Shown here one piece after another: positions 1-10,086 of a stretch of 64,000 nt of DNA. The notes beneath the pieces were generated by a model. The model did no database searches and was not told where the DNA came from. It saw only the letters and a list, made by a program, of their open reading frames with translations. The stretch is from Trichomonas vaginalis G3. Taxonomy: Eukaryota > Parabasalia > Trichomonadida > Trichomonadidae. The translations under genes were made by a program, and so were the position numbers. The stretch is taken from positions 37,339,896-37,403,895 of the forward strand of contig NC_067206.1 in assembly GCF_026262505.1 (NCBI RefSeq), in the 5' to 3' direction. Every line of letters starts with the position of its first letter. Position 1 is the stretch's first letter.

Positions 1-257
1 TTTTCAGAAGATTTTGTGTTCTTCTTCAAAATTTTATTTTTTTATTAAAAAGAATCTTTACAAAATATACATTTACTTTAATTAATATTTAAAAACGTGC
101 TCTATCAAAAGTTCCAAAAATTCAATATTTTAGCTTTTCTGAGGTGTCACTTTTGATGAATTTCTGTTTACAACACTATACATTAGGCATATTATAAATA
201 AGTAACAGAAAAGAAATAGACAAGAACCAAAGTCATTAAATTTCAAAATGAATTTTA
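1..257. other. AT-rich left flank, no gene seen
   Basis: This stretch lies outside the left end of the Kolobok-like element. I see no ORF with a recognisable product and no RNA gene in it. It is probably intergenic DNA or part of another unrecognised repeat. Confidence 0.5.
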
Positions 258-261
258 TTAA

Positions 262-360
262 GGGTATAGTCCACTAAAAATTTTTAAGTTTTGACAATGA
301 AAATAAGCTCTGTGACCATGTAAATATATATCTATGCAAAACGAGAGGTTATGCCATAAT
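262..360. repeat. Kolobok left terminal inverted repeat
   Basis: It pairs with 45976-46072 with many mismatches. The outer 9 bp and the inner 18 bp are the best conserved. The remaining 1.2 kb up to the transposase start holds no gene that I can support. Confidence 0.75.
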
Positions 361-1581
361 TTTTTTAGTTATCAAATTTTCCTTTTTTGAGAGAAGTCTC
401 TCAATAATTTGAGAAGAATCTTTGATATAAAGAGATACACATTTGTAGAACGAAGTAAGTGTTTTCCAAACATTTTATATGTTCATCCTGTATAACAATA
501 TAAAGCTGCATAGTGCCATCTTGTGCGTTTGCTATTTTATGCACTTTTCATTGAGATAATCCCTCTTCTCGGGTGATTTTAACTGTCAACTCAATTTTAA
601 AATAAAGATTTCATCAAAATGATTTCGAAATTCGGATATTGATTATATAAATAGCACTGTTAACATATTTTGGATGAGTAAAAAATACCTTGTTTTGTAT
701 GCATTTAGTATACCTTTATTTTTGATTAAAACTATAAAATTTTTATTCCTTATATAATAAATAGTATATGTTACATAAACATGAAATTCAATAGCATTCA
801 ATTTTGGATTTTTTAGATTTGGTAAATTTTAGAAGAAATAAAATCAGCAATCAAAATAAAGAAACTTTTTTTGTATCTTCTATGATTACCTTTTGGTACT
901 AAATTTTGCATTAATAAGTAAATTATCTGTATTATTCTGTGAGCACAAGCCCTCAGTTATGCTGGTAGTGAATGATGAATCGTCATTTTGCGAAGAGAAC
1001 GCGATTATTAAGGTAATTTTGAGAATTGTCTTGAATTATTTAAAATTAAAGTTAATTGAATAGGTAGGATAACTAGCCTTTGCTAAATTTGTATAATTTG
1101 ACCTTATTCTAGTTGGATCTGAGAATATTTTGCTGAAATAATAAATTATATCGCCGATTTATGAAAATTTCTCTGATGGGACCGACTCGCTGAAACGTAT
1201 TAGTGTTAATGGTAACTTGTCTGAATTTTCAAATTTTTTTCGAAATCCAAAAAATCACAAACAAAAGCATCAAAATTAGATTTGCATTTAAGGTTTTCAT
1301 TTTTTTTTGGAAAATAAAAATATTTTTCCCCAATAAAGTTTATTTTTACTTTTGAGAGGAATAGAAACGTTATTTTGGAATTTTGAAACGACATAAATGT
1401 TCCATTTTTAATGTAGATTCTAAAATGGGGTCAAATTTTTGATTGAACCGTTATCCATTGAAAAACCTCGATTTTAAAATGTTATTCCAAAATATTCATC
1501 TAATGATATAGTATATATTTATTAATTATTACTTTTTATTCAATTTTCACTTTTGGCGGGATTTCATTTTTTTTTTGTTGT

Positions 1582-2083
1582 ATGGGCCATATTGTTCACC
1601 AAAAACGGAAAACAAAGGCAATGCATAACATTTTACTCCACGAACGTCGTCGACTCTCAGCGCGACAGATGCTTGGTGCTTGCATAATGACCGGAATGCC
1701 ATATACAAAAGGTGCTCGCTTTCTTTCTCTTTGTGGAACTAAGCCCCCTGTGAAGAGTGGTGTCATGAGACAACAGAGATTTTGTGACGATAAGATTAGA
1801 AGACTTAAAAGTATTTCCCTAATGCTGTCGAGAAAGTCCTTCAGTGGTTACTTATCCATTGATGCAAGATGGACGCACAGGCGAAACTCGCCAAGTTGTA
1901 CAGTAACTGCGCTCGATGCTGTCACAAAAAGAGTTCTTGCATGCGTGAACATCAACCATATTGGTGGAAACAGACAGCATGCTCAGTATTCAGGAGCTTC
2001 CAACAATATGGAAAGTGCTGGAACTCGAATCATCTTGAAGCAATTAAAGAAATACAATATCTTGAAAGATGTTAAAGAGATTA
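1582..2083 (+). pseudogene. Kolobok-like transposase, N-terminal half
   Basis: An ATG at 1582 opens a reading frame that runs into the left Maverick repeat. The visible signature is SIDARWTHRR (first catalytic Asp candidate) followed by CTVTALDAVTKRVLAC, a beta-strand pattern typical of RNase H-fold DDE transposases of the Kolobok/ISL3 kind. The residues QYSGASNNMESAGT and a Lys-rich helix follow. The frame stops only because the Maverick was inserted after codon 169. The rest of the protein lies beyond 44899. It would have acted in the nucleus as a cut-and-paste transposase; this copy cannot. Confidence 0.75.
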
Positions 2084-2088
2084 TTAAA

Positions 2089-2438
2089 AGTTAGTATACA
2101 AGTCATGGGTATGGTGGCACTGCGCACCTACTTACCCATTATATGTGAATTTGACACTTTACAAAACCGTTAACGTATATTTTACAACACAAACGACAAC
2201 ACTAACTTAACCTTAAATATTTATAAAGCCGCCAACCACTTCACCTCACTACTGTAAAAAATAAACGTTCTCACTTACAAAAGTATTGCAACTCCTCCCA
2301 TTGCTGTGCTTCACTAACGACTTCACACGTATGAAAACATAGCACAAAAATAAATTTAGGTGAAGTGGTGAGATCTCACCTCTTTTTTCACCTGTTTTTT
2401 CACCCTGTTGAATTCATTGCTTTATAACTCTCTTCCTT
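2089..2438. repeat. Maverick A left terminal inverted repeat
   Basis: It is the inverse complement of 44545-44894 almost base for base. It contains a GGTGAGATCTCACC palindrome with flanking GGTGA/TCACC motifs, and it also holds the 3' end of the first leftward gene. Confidence 0.95.
2367..2380. promoter_or_regulatory. 14-bp palindrome GGTGAGATCTCACC with iterons (left TIR)
   Basis: A perfect palindrome preceded by AGGTGAAG and followed by TTTTTTCACC repeats. The same arrangement recurs in many intergenic gaps of A-type DNA. A protein-binding or transcription-stop role is inferred. Confidence 0.55.
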
Positions 2439-2941
2439 GGTTTCTTTTTAGTTGCTTTCTTCACGTCTGTCTCCAGCTTGACTGTCTTTCTTCTTCGTCC
2501 ATAATGATACCAATTACTTCCACCAGTCAATGGGTCAAATGGTCTTTCGTAAGGGTTTCCATACATTCCATAGGGACCATACGGAAGAACTACTGGTGGA
2601 GAAGAAACATTTTCTTTAGTTCCATCGAATCTATTTAAATGCATTGTTTCACCTTTCATCCGGTCATTAAAGTCTTTTGCGTGTTTTGCAAACTCATCGT
2701 CCTTTCCTAAAGCATTTTCTGACTCAGTCGCAACCAAATTGGATGCTTTATTTATGAGCCCTATTTTATTTAATCTTAACTTCTTTGCAACCCAGCCTCC
2801 AATCTTTCCTTTATTTGCATCTAATGTCTTTGAAACCCTTCCTCCACTCATTTTATTTACTGCGTCATAAGCTCCAAATGCTTTTGCTCCAAATGCTAAT
2901 GCTTTTGTTCCCATTGCGCCTAAAGCTGCCCAAGCTACCAT
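2414..2941 (-). CDS. small basic protein of Maverick A with amphipathic N-terminus
   Basis: 175 aa. Residues 1-30 are rich in Ala and Gly (LGAMGTKALAFGAKAFGAYD), resembling a membrane-active or capsid-cement helix. The C-terminus is strongly basic (GRRRKTVK, then TKKKPRKRVIKQ), as in core or DNA-condensing proteins. Its stop lies inside the left TIR and it abuts the next leftward gene at 2942 with no spacer, so the two may share a message. I do not recognise a family. By position and composition it may do the job of B's pVI-like proteins, but that is a guess. Confidence 0.6.
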   Translation of the reverse strand: MVAWAALGAMGTKALAFGAKAFGAYDAVNKMSGGRVSKTLDANKGKIGGWVAKKLRLNKIGLINKASNLVATESENALGKDDEFAKHAKDFNDRMKGETMHLNRFDGTKENVSSPPVVLPYGPYGMYGNPYERPFDPLTGGSNWYHYGRRRKTVKLETDVKKATKKKPRKRVIKQ

Positions 2942-3166
2942 TTACACCATATTAAAATCATCTCTCTTCAATATTATCTCATAAAAGTTCTCGTTACTGG
3001 AGAAAGTCAATGAAACATAAACATTCTCACGGGCTTCGCCCTCACCGCTTTGCGGTCTATCTAACTTATTTCTTATATCATCTATACGCTTCAAAATGTC
3101 TGAACAATTGCTAACATCTTCTACAACAGTTATTTCATCATGAATGACCTTCAAGAACAAGCTCAT
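2942..3166 (-). CDS. small hypothetical protein of Maverick A
   Basis: 74 aa, no recognised domain. Its ATG directly follows the stop of the gene at 3167-4047 and its stop directly precedes the ATG of the gene at 2414-2941, so it is the middle of a tightly packed leftward trio. Acidic N-terminal half (HDEITVVEDVSNCSD), then LDRPQSGEGEARENVYVSLT. Tight packing suggests co-expression with structural genes. Confidence 0.55.
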   Translation of the reverse strand: MSLFLKVIHDEITVVEDVSNCSDILKRIDDIRNKLDRPQSGEGEARENVYVSLTFSSNENFYEIILKRDDFNMV

Positions 3167-4047
3167 TTAATATGCTATTAAAATCATCTCAATAATGAGT
3201 CCATCCTTTCCATCTTTGGGTAGCACAACATCTTTCATTGAAGAAGGTTCGACAAGTCTTATGTTAAACTTACTGACAAAGTTTGTTATACTATAATGCT
3301 TCGGCGGCGAATACATGTAGTTTGAAAGACATAATATAGATTCTTCAGCAAATTCACTTATACTGGATTTTATAACAATGTTCTCACGAGACCAAATACC
3401 ACCAATTGACAATCTTGTAAGCAATCCTGCTGAACCTTCTACTGTAAACGTCGATGGTAACATTCCACGAAGGTCATCTATTGACATCGTTGAGTCACTG
3501 TATTTAAATATTTTCTTAAAGCAATCGTCATTATCTAACCATGCAATAGCTTTGAAGTTTTCATTCGAATATACATCTGCTTCATTAAATGTAAAACCTG
3601 ACTTCTTTGCAGAGATGACTTTAAAATCTATTGAGTTTGTTTCAAAATTATATGCTATGGTAACTTCTGAAGGCAATGGATGTCCTTCCGCAGTCAGTTG
3701 TTCTCTCACTACCGTTTGAAGCTTTGTATTAAAAACTTTCATGTCATCTCCTGTATCTAAGTTCACATACACAGCAACAGGGAAACTATCTTGCTTCTTT
3801 GTTTCATCATTATACCTCAAAACATTAAAGTTCTTCAATAATATTGTTCTTCCTGCTGGAATACTTCGAACCTGTCTGATTTCAATAGCTTTCTCACCTC
3901 CTACATACTCTACCCAGTGCTTGGATATTCATAAGTATACTGACTTTCTTGAATTTTGGTTGGTTTCATCATAACATGTTCATAGTATATCTTTATACTC
4001 TTGTCAGTTAGACTCGGTGCTATGTTCTGAATATTTCTGACTTGCAT
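3167..4047 (-). pseudogene. Maverick A conserved structural-type protein, broken
   Basis: The coding signal spans about 290 codons on the minus strand, beginning near MQVRNIQNIAPSLTD at 4047, and looks broken about once. The main part is beta-rich (FPVAVYVNLDTGDD, VTIAYNFETNSIDFKVIS) with no Cys motif or catalytic signature. It starts 17 bp from, and opposite to, the packaging ATPase gene, so the two probably share a divergent promoter. Position and beta content suggest a virion component. I do not recognise the family. Confidence 0.5.
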
Positions 4048-4063
4048 TTTTAATGGAGATAAA

Positions 4064-4946
4064 ATGAAGCATTTAATACATGACGTAGATGAAGACATGA
4101 ATGAAACTACAGACAAACTTAACTCTTCTCTCATTCTTCCTTTCAGTAAGGACTATGAGTTCTGTTCAAATGGTGTTTTTTCTATTGTGGAAAGATGGGT
4201 TCAGGTAAGACATTTAACCTCATTCGTCATATACTCATAACAGAACGTTTAGGAAGATCATATTATGACCAAATCATTATATCAGCAACTTCAGACTCTA
4301 TGGACTCAACAGCGAAAACATTTATGTCAAAAGTTCAAGCCTCTGTCGTTAAAGTTCCAGACAGTGAACTCATTGAATTTCTTCAACGTTACATTCGACG
4401 TAAGAGGAAATATTATGCTATCGTAGAGTTCATACAGTCAGGAATGCAAAAGACTTCTGAGGAGATGGAAAGAATTATTGACAAACACCACTTACGTCAG
4501 TACTCAGGAGTTTACGATATGAAACGACTTACAAACTACATTCTATCAAAACTTTCAAAATACCCCTTCAAAAAATATCCTTCAAACACTTTGTTAGTTT
4601 GCGACGACTTCGCCGGAAAAGGTTTAGTTCAAAACCAGACTCACCATTAGCTAACATCATAACTAAAGTCAGACATTACCACTTAACTGTAGCAATACTT
4701 ATGCAAACATGGAGGTTTTTAGCTTTAAACATAAAACGTCTCATAACTGACTTCGTTATCTTTCAAGGTTTCTCACGCTATGATATTGAACTCATTTGGA
4801 AACAGTCAGGTATAACATTACCTTTTGAAGAAATTTGGGAAGCATATAAGTCTCTCATCTCTCCTCGTTCATACCTTGAGATTCATATCATGACTAATAC
4901 CATTAAAGTCAAAAATATTCCATGGGAACGACCAACATTGTTTTAA
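4064..4946 (+). pseudogene. Maverick A genome-packaging ATPase (A32/FtsK-HerA type), broken
   Basis: The Walker A motif MGSGKTFN lies at 4193-4220 and a Walker B-like strand NTLLVCDDFAG near 4588-4620. A following strand ending in MQT (HLTVAILMQT) matches the sensor position of A32-like ATPases. This family uses ATP to pump viral DNA into capsids and is one of the core Polinton genes. Total length of about 290 codons fits the family. It looks broken, with about two breaks. It faces a convergent gene whose stop overlaps its own. Confidence 0.8.
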
Positions 4947-5344
4947 AGTTTAACCTTCAATTGACTGATGGTAAACAAATTCCATGCATCTCTGTCGCCA
5001 TTTCTGTTAATATTTTTGCTGTCATTCATATCATCCACTTCCCCATCCGTTAGCTTTTGAGGATATGCGTTAGAATAGCTGTTCTTAAATGAAGGCTTTT
5101 CACCTTTGAGAGCATAAACTCTATAACTTTCTGCATACTTTATGTTTGAACCTCCTGAGCCATCATTGACATAAATTTTTATAGGCTTCCACCCTTTGTT
5201 CATGTTCCTGCTTCTTCCCTTAGCTCTTTTGTTCAGTAGTTCTACATCTTTATACACAGCTCCTGTCTCAGTGAATTCAACAATATTTTCATTCGTTAGC
5301 TTTACATTCAAACCCTTGTCGAGTATATTGTTCATTTCATACAT
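4943..5344 (-). CDS. Maverick-conserved protein with DGxGN motif (A copy)
   Basis: I choose the ATG at 5344 (MYEMNNILDKG) because the longer frame would run into the opposite gene starting at 5370. About 133 aa. The segment KPIKIYVNDGSGGSNIKYAE followed by Tyr, Arg and aromatic residues parallels B's protein at 29584-30482 ([19 protein letters not shown]), so this is a shared Maverick gene. It sits next to the ATPase gene in both elements. Function unknown, probably virion-related. Its 3' end overlaps the ATPase stop by 4 bp. Confidence 0.6.
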   Translation of the reverse strand: MYEMNNILDKGLNVKLTNENIVEFTETGAVYKDVELLNKRAKGRSRNMNKGWKPIKIYVNDGSGGSNIKYAESYRVYALKGEKPSFKNSYSNAYPQKLTDGEVDDMNDSKNINRNGDRDAWNLFTISQLKVKL

Positions 5345-5369
5345 ATAAAAGGTTTTTATTCTATATGAA

Positions 5370-5984
5370 ATGAGAAGCAAATCCATCTTAGCTGGTGCCG
5401 TTAATGTTCCAATTGAACCAACATCAAATGTTGACTCACGAACGACAAACAATATTGTCATAAAGAACTATAGTTCAGAGTGTTTGAAAGAACCAGAACC
5501 AGAGCTGAAATCCGTGAATTTAAACTCAGCTTCAAACGCTAACGCTACATCAGATGTTAAGTTAGAGTATCCACCACTGGACCAAATTCTTTCAAGAGAA
5601 GCCAACGACAATCCTTACACAAATGTTCAAACAAATCCTTCAGATAACGTAGACCATTACCTTCTTCAGTTATACCAAACAATTTTACTCAAAGACGATA
5701 AGAAGCTTTTGGTAAATCTTATAAGCAAGAACCAAATAATTCTAACAAAGGAGGACCTTGAAAATGTTATCTCACGAATAACAGGGAAACAATGTGTCAT
5801 TGACTATCTCGACCCTGAAATCGAATGCTGTGGTCAAACTCCACTATTCATGAAAATAGGTAACATCCGCATCATTGAAACACCAGGAACTACAGGAGTT
5901 GAGTTTAAGTATAAATATTCGAATGAATATACAAAACTTTCAACAGAATATAAGCTTTGTTTGAAATATGTTTTAGTAAATTAA
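5370..5984 (+). CDS. Maverick-conserved protein with CCG motif (A copy)
   Basis: 204 aa. The N-terminal 90 residues are Asn/Pro/Glu-rich and probably disordered. The C-terminal 110 residues form a compact domain with VNLISKNQIILTKEDLENVI, then DPEIECCGQTP and TTGVEFKYKYSNEYTKLSTE. B's protein at 28880-29560 has the same layout (IINLIDQSG, DDEVSCCGTV, DEYKISLEKFFVK), which supports homology despite low identity. The divergent start lies 25 bp from the gene at 4943-5344. Function unknown. Confidence 0.65.
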   Translation: MRSKSILAGAVNVPIEPTSNVDSRTTNNIVIKNYSSECLKEPEPELKSVNLNSASNANATSDVKLEYPPLDQILSREANDNPYTNVQTNPSDNVDHYLLQLYQTILLKDDKKLLVNLISKNQIILTKEDLENVISRITGKQCVIDYLDPEIECCGQTPLFMKIGNIRIIETPGTTGVEFKYKYSNEYTKLSTEYKLCLKYVLVN

Positions 5985-6045
5985 AGCAGTCAGGAGGGCT
6001 CTTTGAGCCCATCTTGGCGCTTTGCACCGTCAGTCAAAAAAAATT
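5985..6045. terminator. short stem-loops after the CCG gene
   Basis: GGGCTCTTTGAGCCC (5996-6010) is a small inverted repeat, followed by TGGCGCTTTGCACCGTCAGTC. A near copy of the last part occurs near 22384. A 3'-end role between convergent genes is a guess. Confidence 0.25.
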
Positions 6046-6288
6046 TCAAGTTAGCAATTTGTAATATCTATCCAAAACTTCTTCAACAGTATCGAACTCA
6101 TCTTCATAATGCAAACCTAATCTTATTGACTTGGTGCAGTTTTCACTAACACAATATTTTTCTGTTCTCTTGACTGACATAACTAACTCATCTGTTTCAT
6201 CAAACAGCAACAACCAAAGTTCATGACCTAATACATAACATTCATACTTTATATTTTTAGCTCTGAGTTCTCTTGTAAGCTGTTGCAT
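6046..6288 (-). CDS. small hypothetical protein of Maverick A
   Basis: 80 aa with no recognised domain: a basic start (MQQLTRELRAKNIKYECYV), a hydrophobic strand (LGHELWLLLFDE), two Cys, and an acidic helical end (EDEFDTVEEVLDRYYK). Its first codons overlap the end of the penton-like gene by about 40 bp, so it is likely translated from the same leftward transcript. Confidence 0.5.
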   Translation of the reverse strand: MQQLTRELRAKNIKYECYVLGHELWLLLFDETDELVMSVKRTEKYCVSENCTKSIRLGLHYEDEFDTVEEVLDRYYKLLT

Positions 6289-7023
6289 TTAATATTTTCT
6301 AAAAAGTCAACTTCAACAGTCATTCGCACTGGTGCCTTCAGTTCTACAGGCTCTCCTTGAAAGTCAACAAGTCTGAATTGCATGTCTTTCAAATTATGAG
6401 GACTAATGCGAACCCATTTACCTAAATGAGTTGCTATGACAGGAACGTTTGGAATGAACATTGAATTGACTGCATAACAGAAGGATTTATATTCTACTGA
6501 ACCTTTACTATTAACTCCTGAAATACCTGTGACATTAGCTATTTTAGACTCAATGTACAAACAATTACCATAACATACGTATGGAACAGATTTCATCTCA
6601 ATCGTTTTGTCAACACTTTTCAAAGGAAATGTCATATGGTATGCACCCAAAAGAAGTTGTACTCTATGACTCATTCTTGGTATCTTAAACTCCTTCGCAT
6701 AACTGAACTTCAAAACTCCTGCAATAAGTTTAACATTCATTAAGTTTTCTTCGTTATCCTTGTTTATTGTAGTATTTATGAGAGCATTTAACACTCCAGC
6801 TAATGTTTCCATCTTATATTCTACATTATTGTGAAATCTTATTTCGTGCTTCTTTCCATCTATTTCAATCTCCATGAAATCTGTTTCATCTGTTATAACG
6901 AAAAGCGATAGTATTGAAGTCAACCATTCTGAATGCAAGCGCCTCATTCTGTAGACCTAAGTTTGTTTGTAGCTTTACTGTCCCGTATTCGTTTGGGTCT
7001 GTACTTTGCAAATAGAACAACAT
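6249..7023 (-). pseudogene. Maverick A penton-like minor capsid protein candidate, broken
   Basis: About 255 codons. It ends with a jelly-roll-like closing segment, MQFRLVDFQGEPVELKAPV then VRMTVEVDF, the sort of ending (hydrophobic strand, D-x-G-x-x-V, strand) seen in Polinton penton and minor capsid proteins. B's protein at 27674-28384 ends in the same way (IKFRITDLFDCDLEF) and also has SHR/LRSLLG and FPLK/FPLKIKF segments. The gene starts 17 bp from the divergent fibre operon at 7041. It looks broken about once. The penton reading is an inference from pattern and length. Confidence 0.5.
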
Positions 7024-7040
7024 TTTATTCTCATTAAAAT

Positions 7041-8075
7041 ATGAGTATAGCTGCATATGCGTATGAAGCTGACAGAGCTAAACGTTTATATTTTGGTCAA
7101 TACTCTCTCACACTTACTGACAAATATATTGTTATCACTGATGGAAATACTGAGAAATACATAACATGGAAGGACTATGAAAAGTTTGACCCTATTTTAA
7201 CTCCATGTACTATGCCGTTTATAAAGGACGGTGAAATTATTGAAAAAGATAATACAACCGTATATAGGTCTGTTTATGAAGCATTAGAATATATATTGAA
7301 TCATAACCCAAAAAGATTTGACCCAAGCACTACACCATGTGCAATGCCTTTTATTAAGGACGGTGAAATCATAAGAGTTCCGGATTCAACGGTTTACACA
7401 GCTGTTCAAAACAGTTTACAAAACATTTTAGCGAATATCTTTAATTCAGAAACTACAGAAATAAAATTACCATATATAACAGATGCTAAAGAAATTAAAT
7501 CAAAAACGACAACATTATTTACGTCACTTAATGATTTAATGACTTATATCATTAATATTCCTGCACCAACTACAGCATTTGATCCAAACTCGACGGTTTG
7601 CAGTGTACCTTTCATAAATGACAGTTCATTAATTGCTTTAAGGGATTCGACAGTAAATGAATCATTAAAGGCGTCATTAATGAAAATCATTGATTTTAAT
7701 TCATTCACGAATACATATAATTCATTCATTAATGTTTCATATGCTTCTAAAGAAGGTGAGCCAAAAACTATCGATAAAGCTGTGTATGAAATAAAAGCAT
7801 CAACGACGAAATTGAATTCGTTAACTTTTGACGGTGATAGTTTCGTTAATGACATAACATCGGGGAAAACAATTTTAACGAAAGAATACTTAAAATCTCA
7901 TGTTAGTGAGTTCGTTGAAATTGAAAAAGAAGGTGGAATTAAGTTCGATCCACTGAATTTCATTTTCAGCTTAGCGAATGCGGGTGTTAGTTTCGCTGAA
8001 TGGACAACTATACAGAGTGAAATAAATGCAATATGGACGTTTTTGGGGTCAAAAGCGGAATGGGTGAGCTTGTAA
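7041..8075 (+). CDS. repetitive fibre-shaft-like protein of Maverick A
   Basis: 344 aa. Four imperfect repeats of about 60-65 residues are visible, each with FDP-x-TP-C-MPFIKDGEII then a DSTV/NTTV turn and a helix (VYEALEYIL; VQNSLQNIL; LNDLMTYII; LKASLMKII). Such repeats suit an elongated trimeric shaft or attachment protein. Its end overlaps the start of the fibre gene by 43 bp, so the two are likely made from one message. No phage family can be named from sequence alone. Confidence 0.6.
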   Translation: MSIAAYAYEADRAKRLYFGQYSLTLTDKYIVITDGNTEKYITWKDYEKFDPILTPCTMPFIKDGEIIEKDNTTVYRSVYEALEYILNHNPKRFDPSTTPCAMPFIKDGEIIRVPDSTVYTAVQNSLQNILANIFNSETTEIKLPYITDAKEIKSKTTTLFTSLNDLMTYIINIPAPTTAFDPNSTVCSVPFINDSSLIALRDSTVNESLKASLMKIIDFNSFTNTYNSFINVSYASKEGEPKTIDKAVYEIKASTTKLNSLTFDGDSFVNDITSGKTILTKEYLKSHVSEFVEIEKEGGIKFDPLNFIFSLANAGVSFAEWTTIQSEINAIWTFLGSKAEWVSL

Positions 8076-10046
8076 ATGCTGCAAGAACATTAGGTGAAAC
8101 AGGAAATTTTGTAGATGGTTTTAAAAGACTTGTTTCAAATGTTTTAACAAACACAAAGAAATTATTTAGATATACCGTACATAACGGACGGATTTTCGAA
8201 CAGATAGCAACAAACCCTCCGGTTATGGCTGCGTTGATGATGGTTAGAGATATAAAACCACGTAACGACGGGAACGAAGAACATGAACAACAGGATACTG
8301 GTCGGGTTATTCGAGACATTAAAAACGTGTATCCTGAAGTTATTGATTTATTTAGAGGAGTTAATGATTCAATTTCAAAACATTCTATAACCCTCGATGA
8401 AGAGAATAAATTAACAGATTATATATTCGTCATTATTGCAGAACTAATGAAGAGAATAAATGAAAAAGGAATTGGTGATATCATTAATGTCAGCGATGTA
8501 ATGATGAAAAGAAATTTTGACTCATTATTTACAAAACCGAAAACAGAATATAGTCTTTATGACGTAATTACCGAATTAATGAAAAAGATTAATGATAATA
8601 AGAGTTCTGGCGGAAGAGTTGAATTAGAAGTGAATGATGTTAATGAGAAATTAGCCGAAAAAGCAGACAAAAATGAGCTTTTAGCTCTGAGTGATAAAGT
8701 CAAGAACCACGTTCATTATATAACTTCAGACGAACAGATTATAACGGACTACCATGGATATTTAACACGAAGTGATGAAGCGAAGACAAAAAATGTTAAT
8801 GAAAGAAGATATAAATACATTCGTGCTAAAGGTTATGACATAAGCTGTACTGTACAGTATGATGTAGCTAAAGCACCAGAAGCATTTGGTTATACCGGTG
8901 AAATTTATGCCTCTACTTTCAATGTTAACGGTGTATTAGTTGAACCAAGATTTACATTGAGAGTTAAGGCAAAAATAACGTTTGAAGATGCTATTAAAAG
9001 TAAAGCTGACAAAGTTGAACTCGAAGCAATGAACAAAGTTTTGAAATCTCATAAACACAATATCTCCGATATAAATGAACTTCAAGCTACATTAAATAGT
9101 AAAGCTGACAAGAACCATACACATGAATCCTTCACTACTGTTAGAGCAGACGACATAATATTGAACTATACCCTTGGTTCAAGTGCACCTTTAGAGAATC
9201 CGAGTACAAGCGTAAAAGATACTCTTAACAATTTAGATAACAGTTGCAGGAATATCGAAGATCATGCCAGAAACTTTGAAGCATATGAACTACCAGCAAT
9301 GTTAGATAAGAAAGCTGACAAAACTTATGTAGATGAAAATTATGCAAAGAAGTCGGAAGTAAATGCTGCGCTTAATGGAAAAGCCGACAAGAACCATACA
9401 CATGAAGAATTTCAAACAATCAAGATTAAAGAAATTAAAGCATGCATCGAAATAGTAACAAAAACAGGAAAACGGTGCAACTGTACAAGAACAAAGAATT
9501 TATCCTCCTACTTTTCCTAATGGTTTAATAACAAACAATATAAATATTGAAGATGGCAATAAAGTTATAAACGTTAAACATGAACTTCAAACAATGAAGG
9601 CTCAGATTCTTCAAACATTATATCCTGTTGGCTCTATTTATACGTCAATGAATTCAACAAATCCAGCAAGTGTTTTAGGTTTTGGTACGTGGGAACAGAT
9701 TGTAGACAAATTCTTATACTGTGCTAACTCTTCAAAGCAAACAGGGGGTTCGAAGAAAATTAAAGAAGCAAACCTTCCCCCGCACACTCATACGGGAACT
9801 ACAAACACAACAGGTAATCATTCACATTCAATAACAAAAAGAGGTTATAGAAATCTTGCAGCAGGTTCGGATAGACAGGGAATGGATAGATATGATATTT
9901 CAAGCGACCCAGTAGATTCAAGCGCAGGTATTTTCTGTGGGACCACAGGAAATCATTCACACACTTTCACAACAAATCCAACAGGCTCGGGTGAAGATTA
10001 TATGCCACCATTTGTGACTGTATTCGCATGGTACCGCGTTCAATGA
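8033..10046 (+). pseudogene. phage-type tail fibre with collar-like C-terminal tip (Maverick A), broken
   Basis: Roughly 650 codons, broken about once. The shaft has repeated KADK units (EKADKNELLAL, SKADKVELEAM, NSKADKNHTHESF, KKADKTYVDENYAKKSEV, GKADKNHTHEEF), a hallmark of phage and prophage tail fibres. The tip begins QTLYPVGSIYTSMN and contains LGFGTWEQI, then GGSKKIKEANLPPHTHTG, repeated GNHSHS, and ends PPFVTVFAWYRV, the tail-collar/baseplate fibre-tip pattern. It presumably mediates host attachment of the virus form. The tip is nearly identical to B's fibre at 26585. Confidence 0.8.
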
Positions 10047-10086
10047 ACGCGCTTGAGCCTAGAATAAAATCTTTAACTTTACATAA

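Noticed and set aside
1206-1394. 62-codon minus-strand ORF in the Kolobok 5' region
   Set aside because: Phe/Lys/Asn-rich product of AT-rich DNA; no homology or start context.
8033-10046. Phage contamination of the assembly
   Set aside because: The fibre gene lies inside a Maverick with intact TIRs and target duplication, and a second copy lies in another Maverick.
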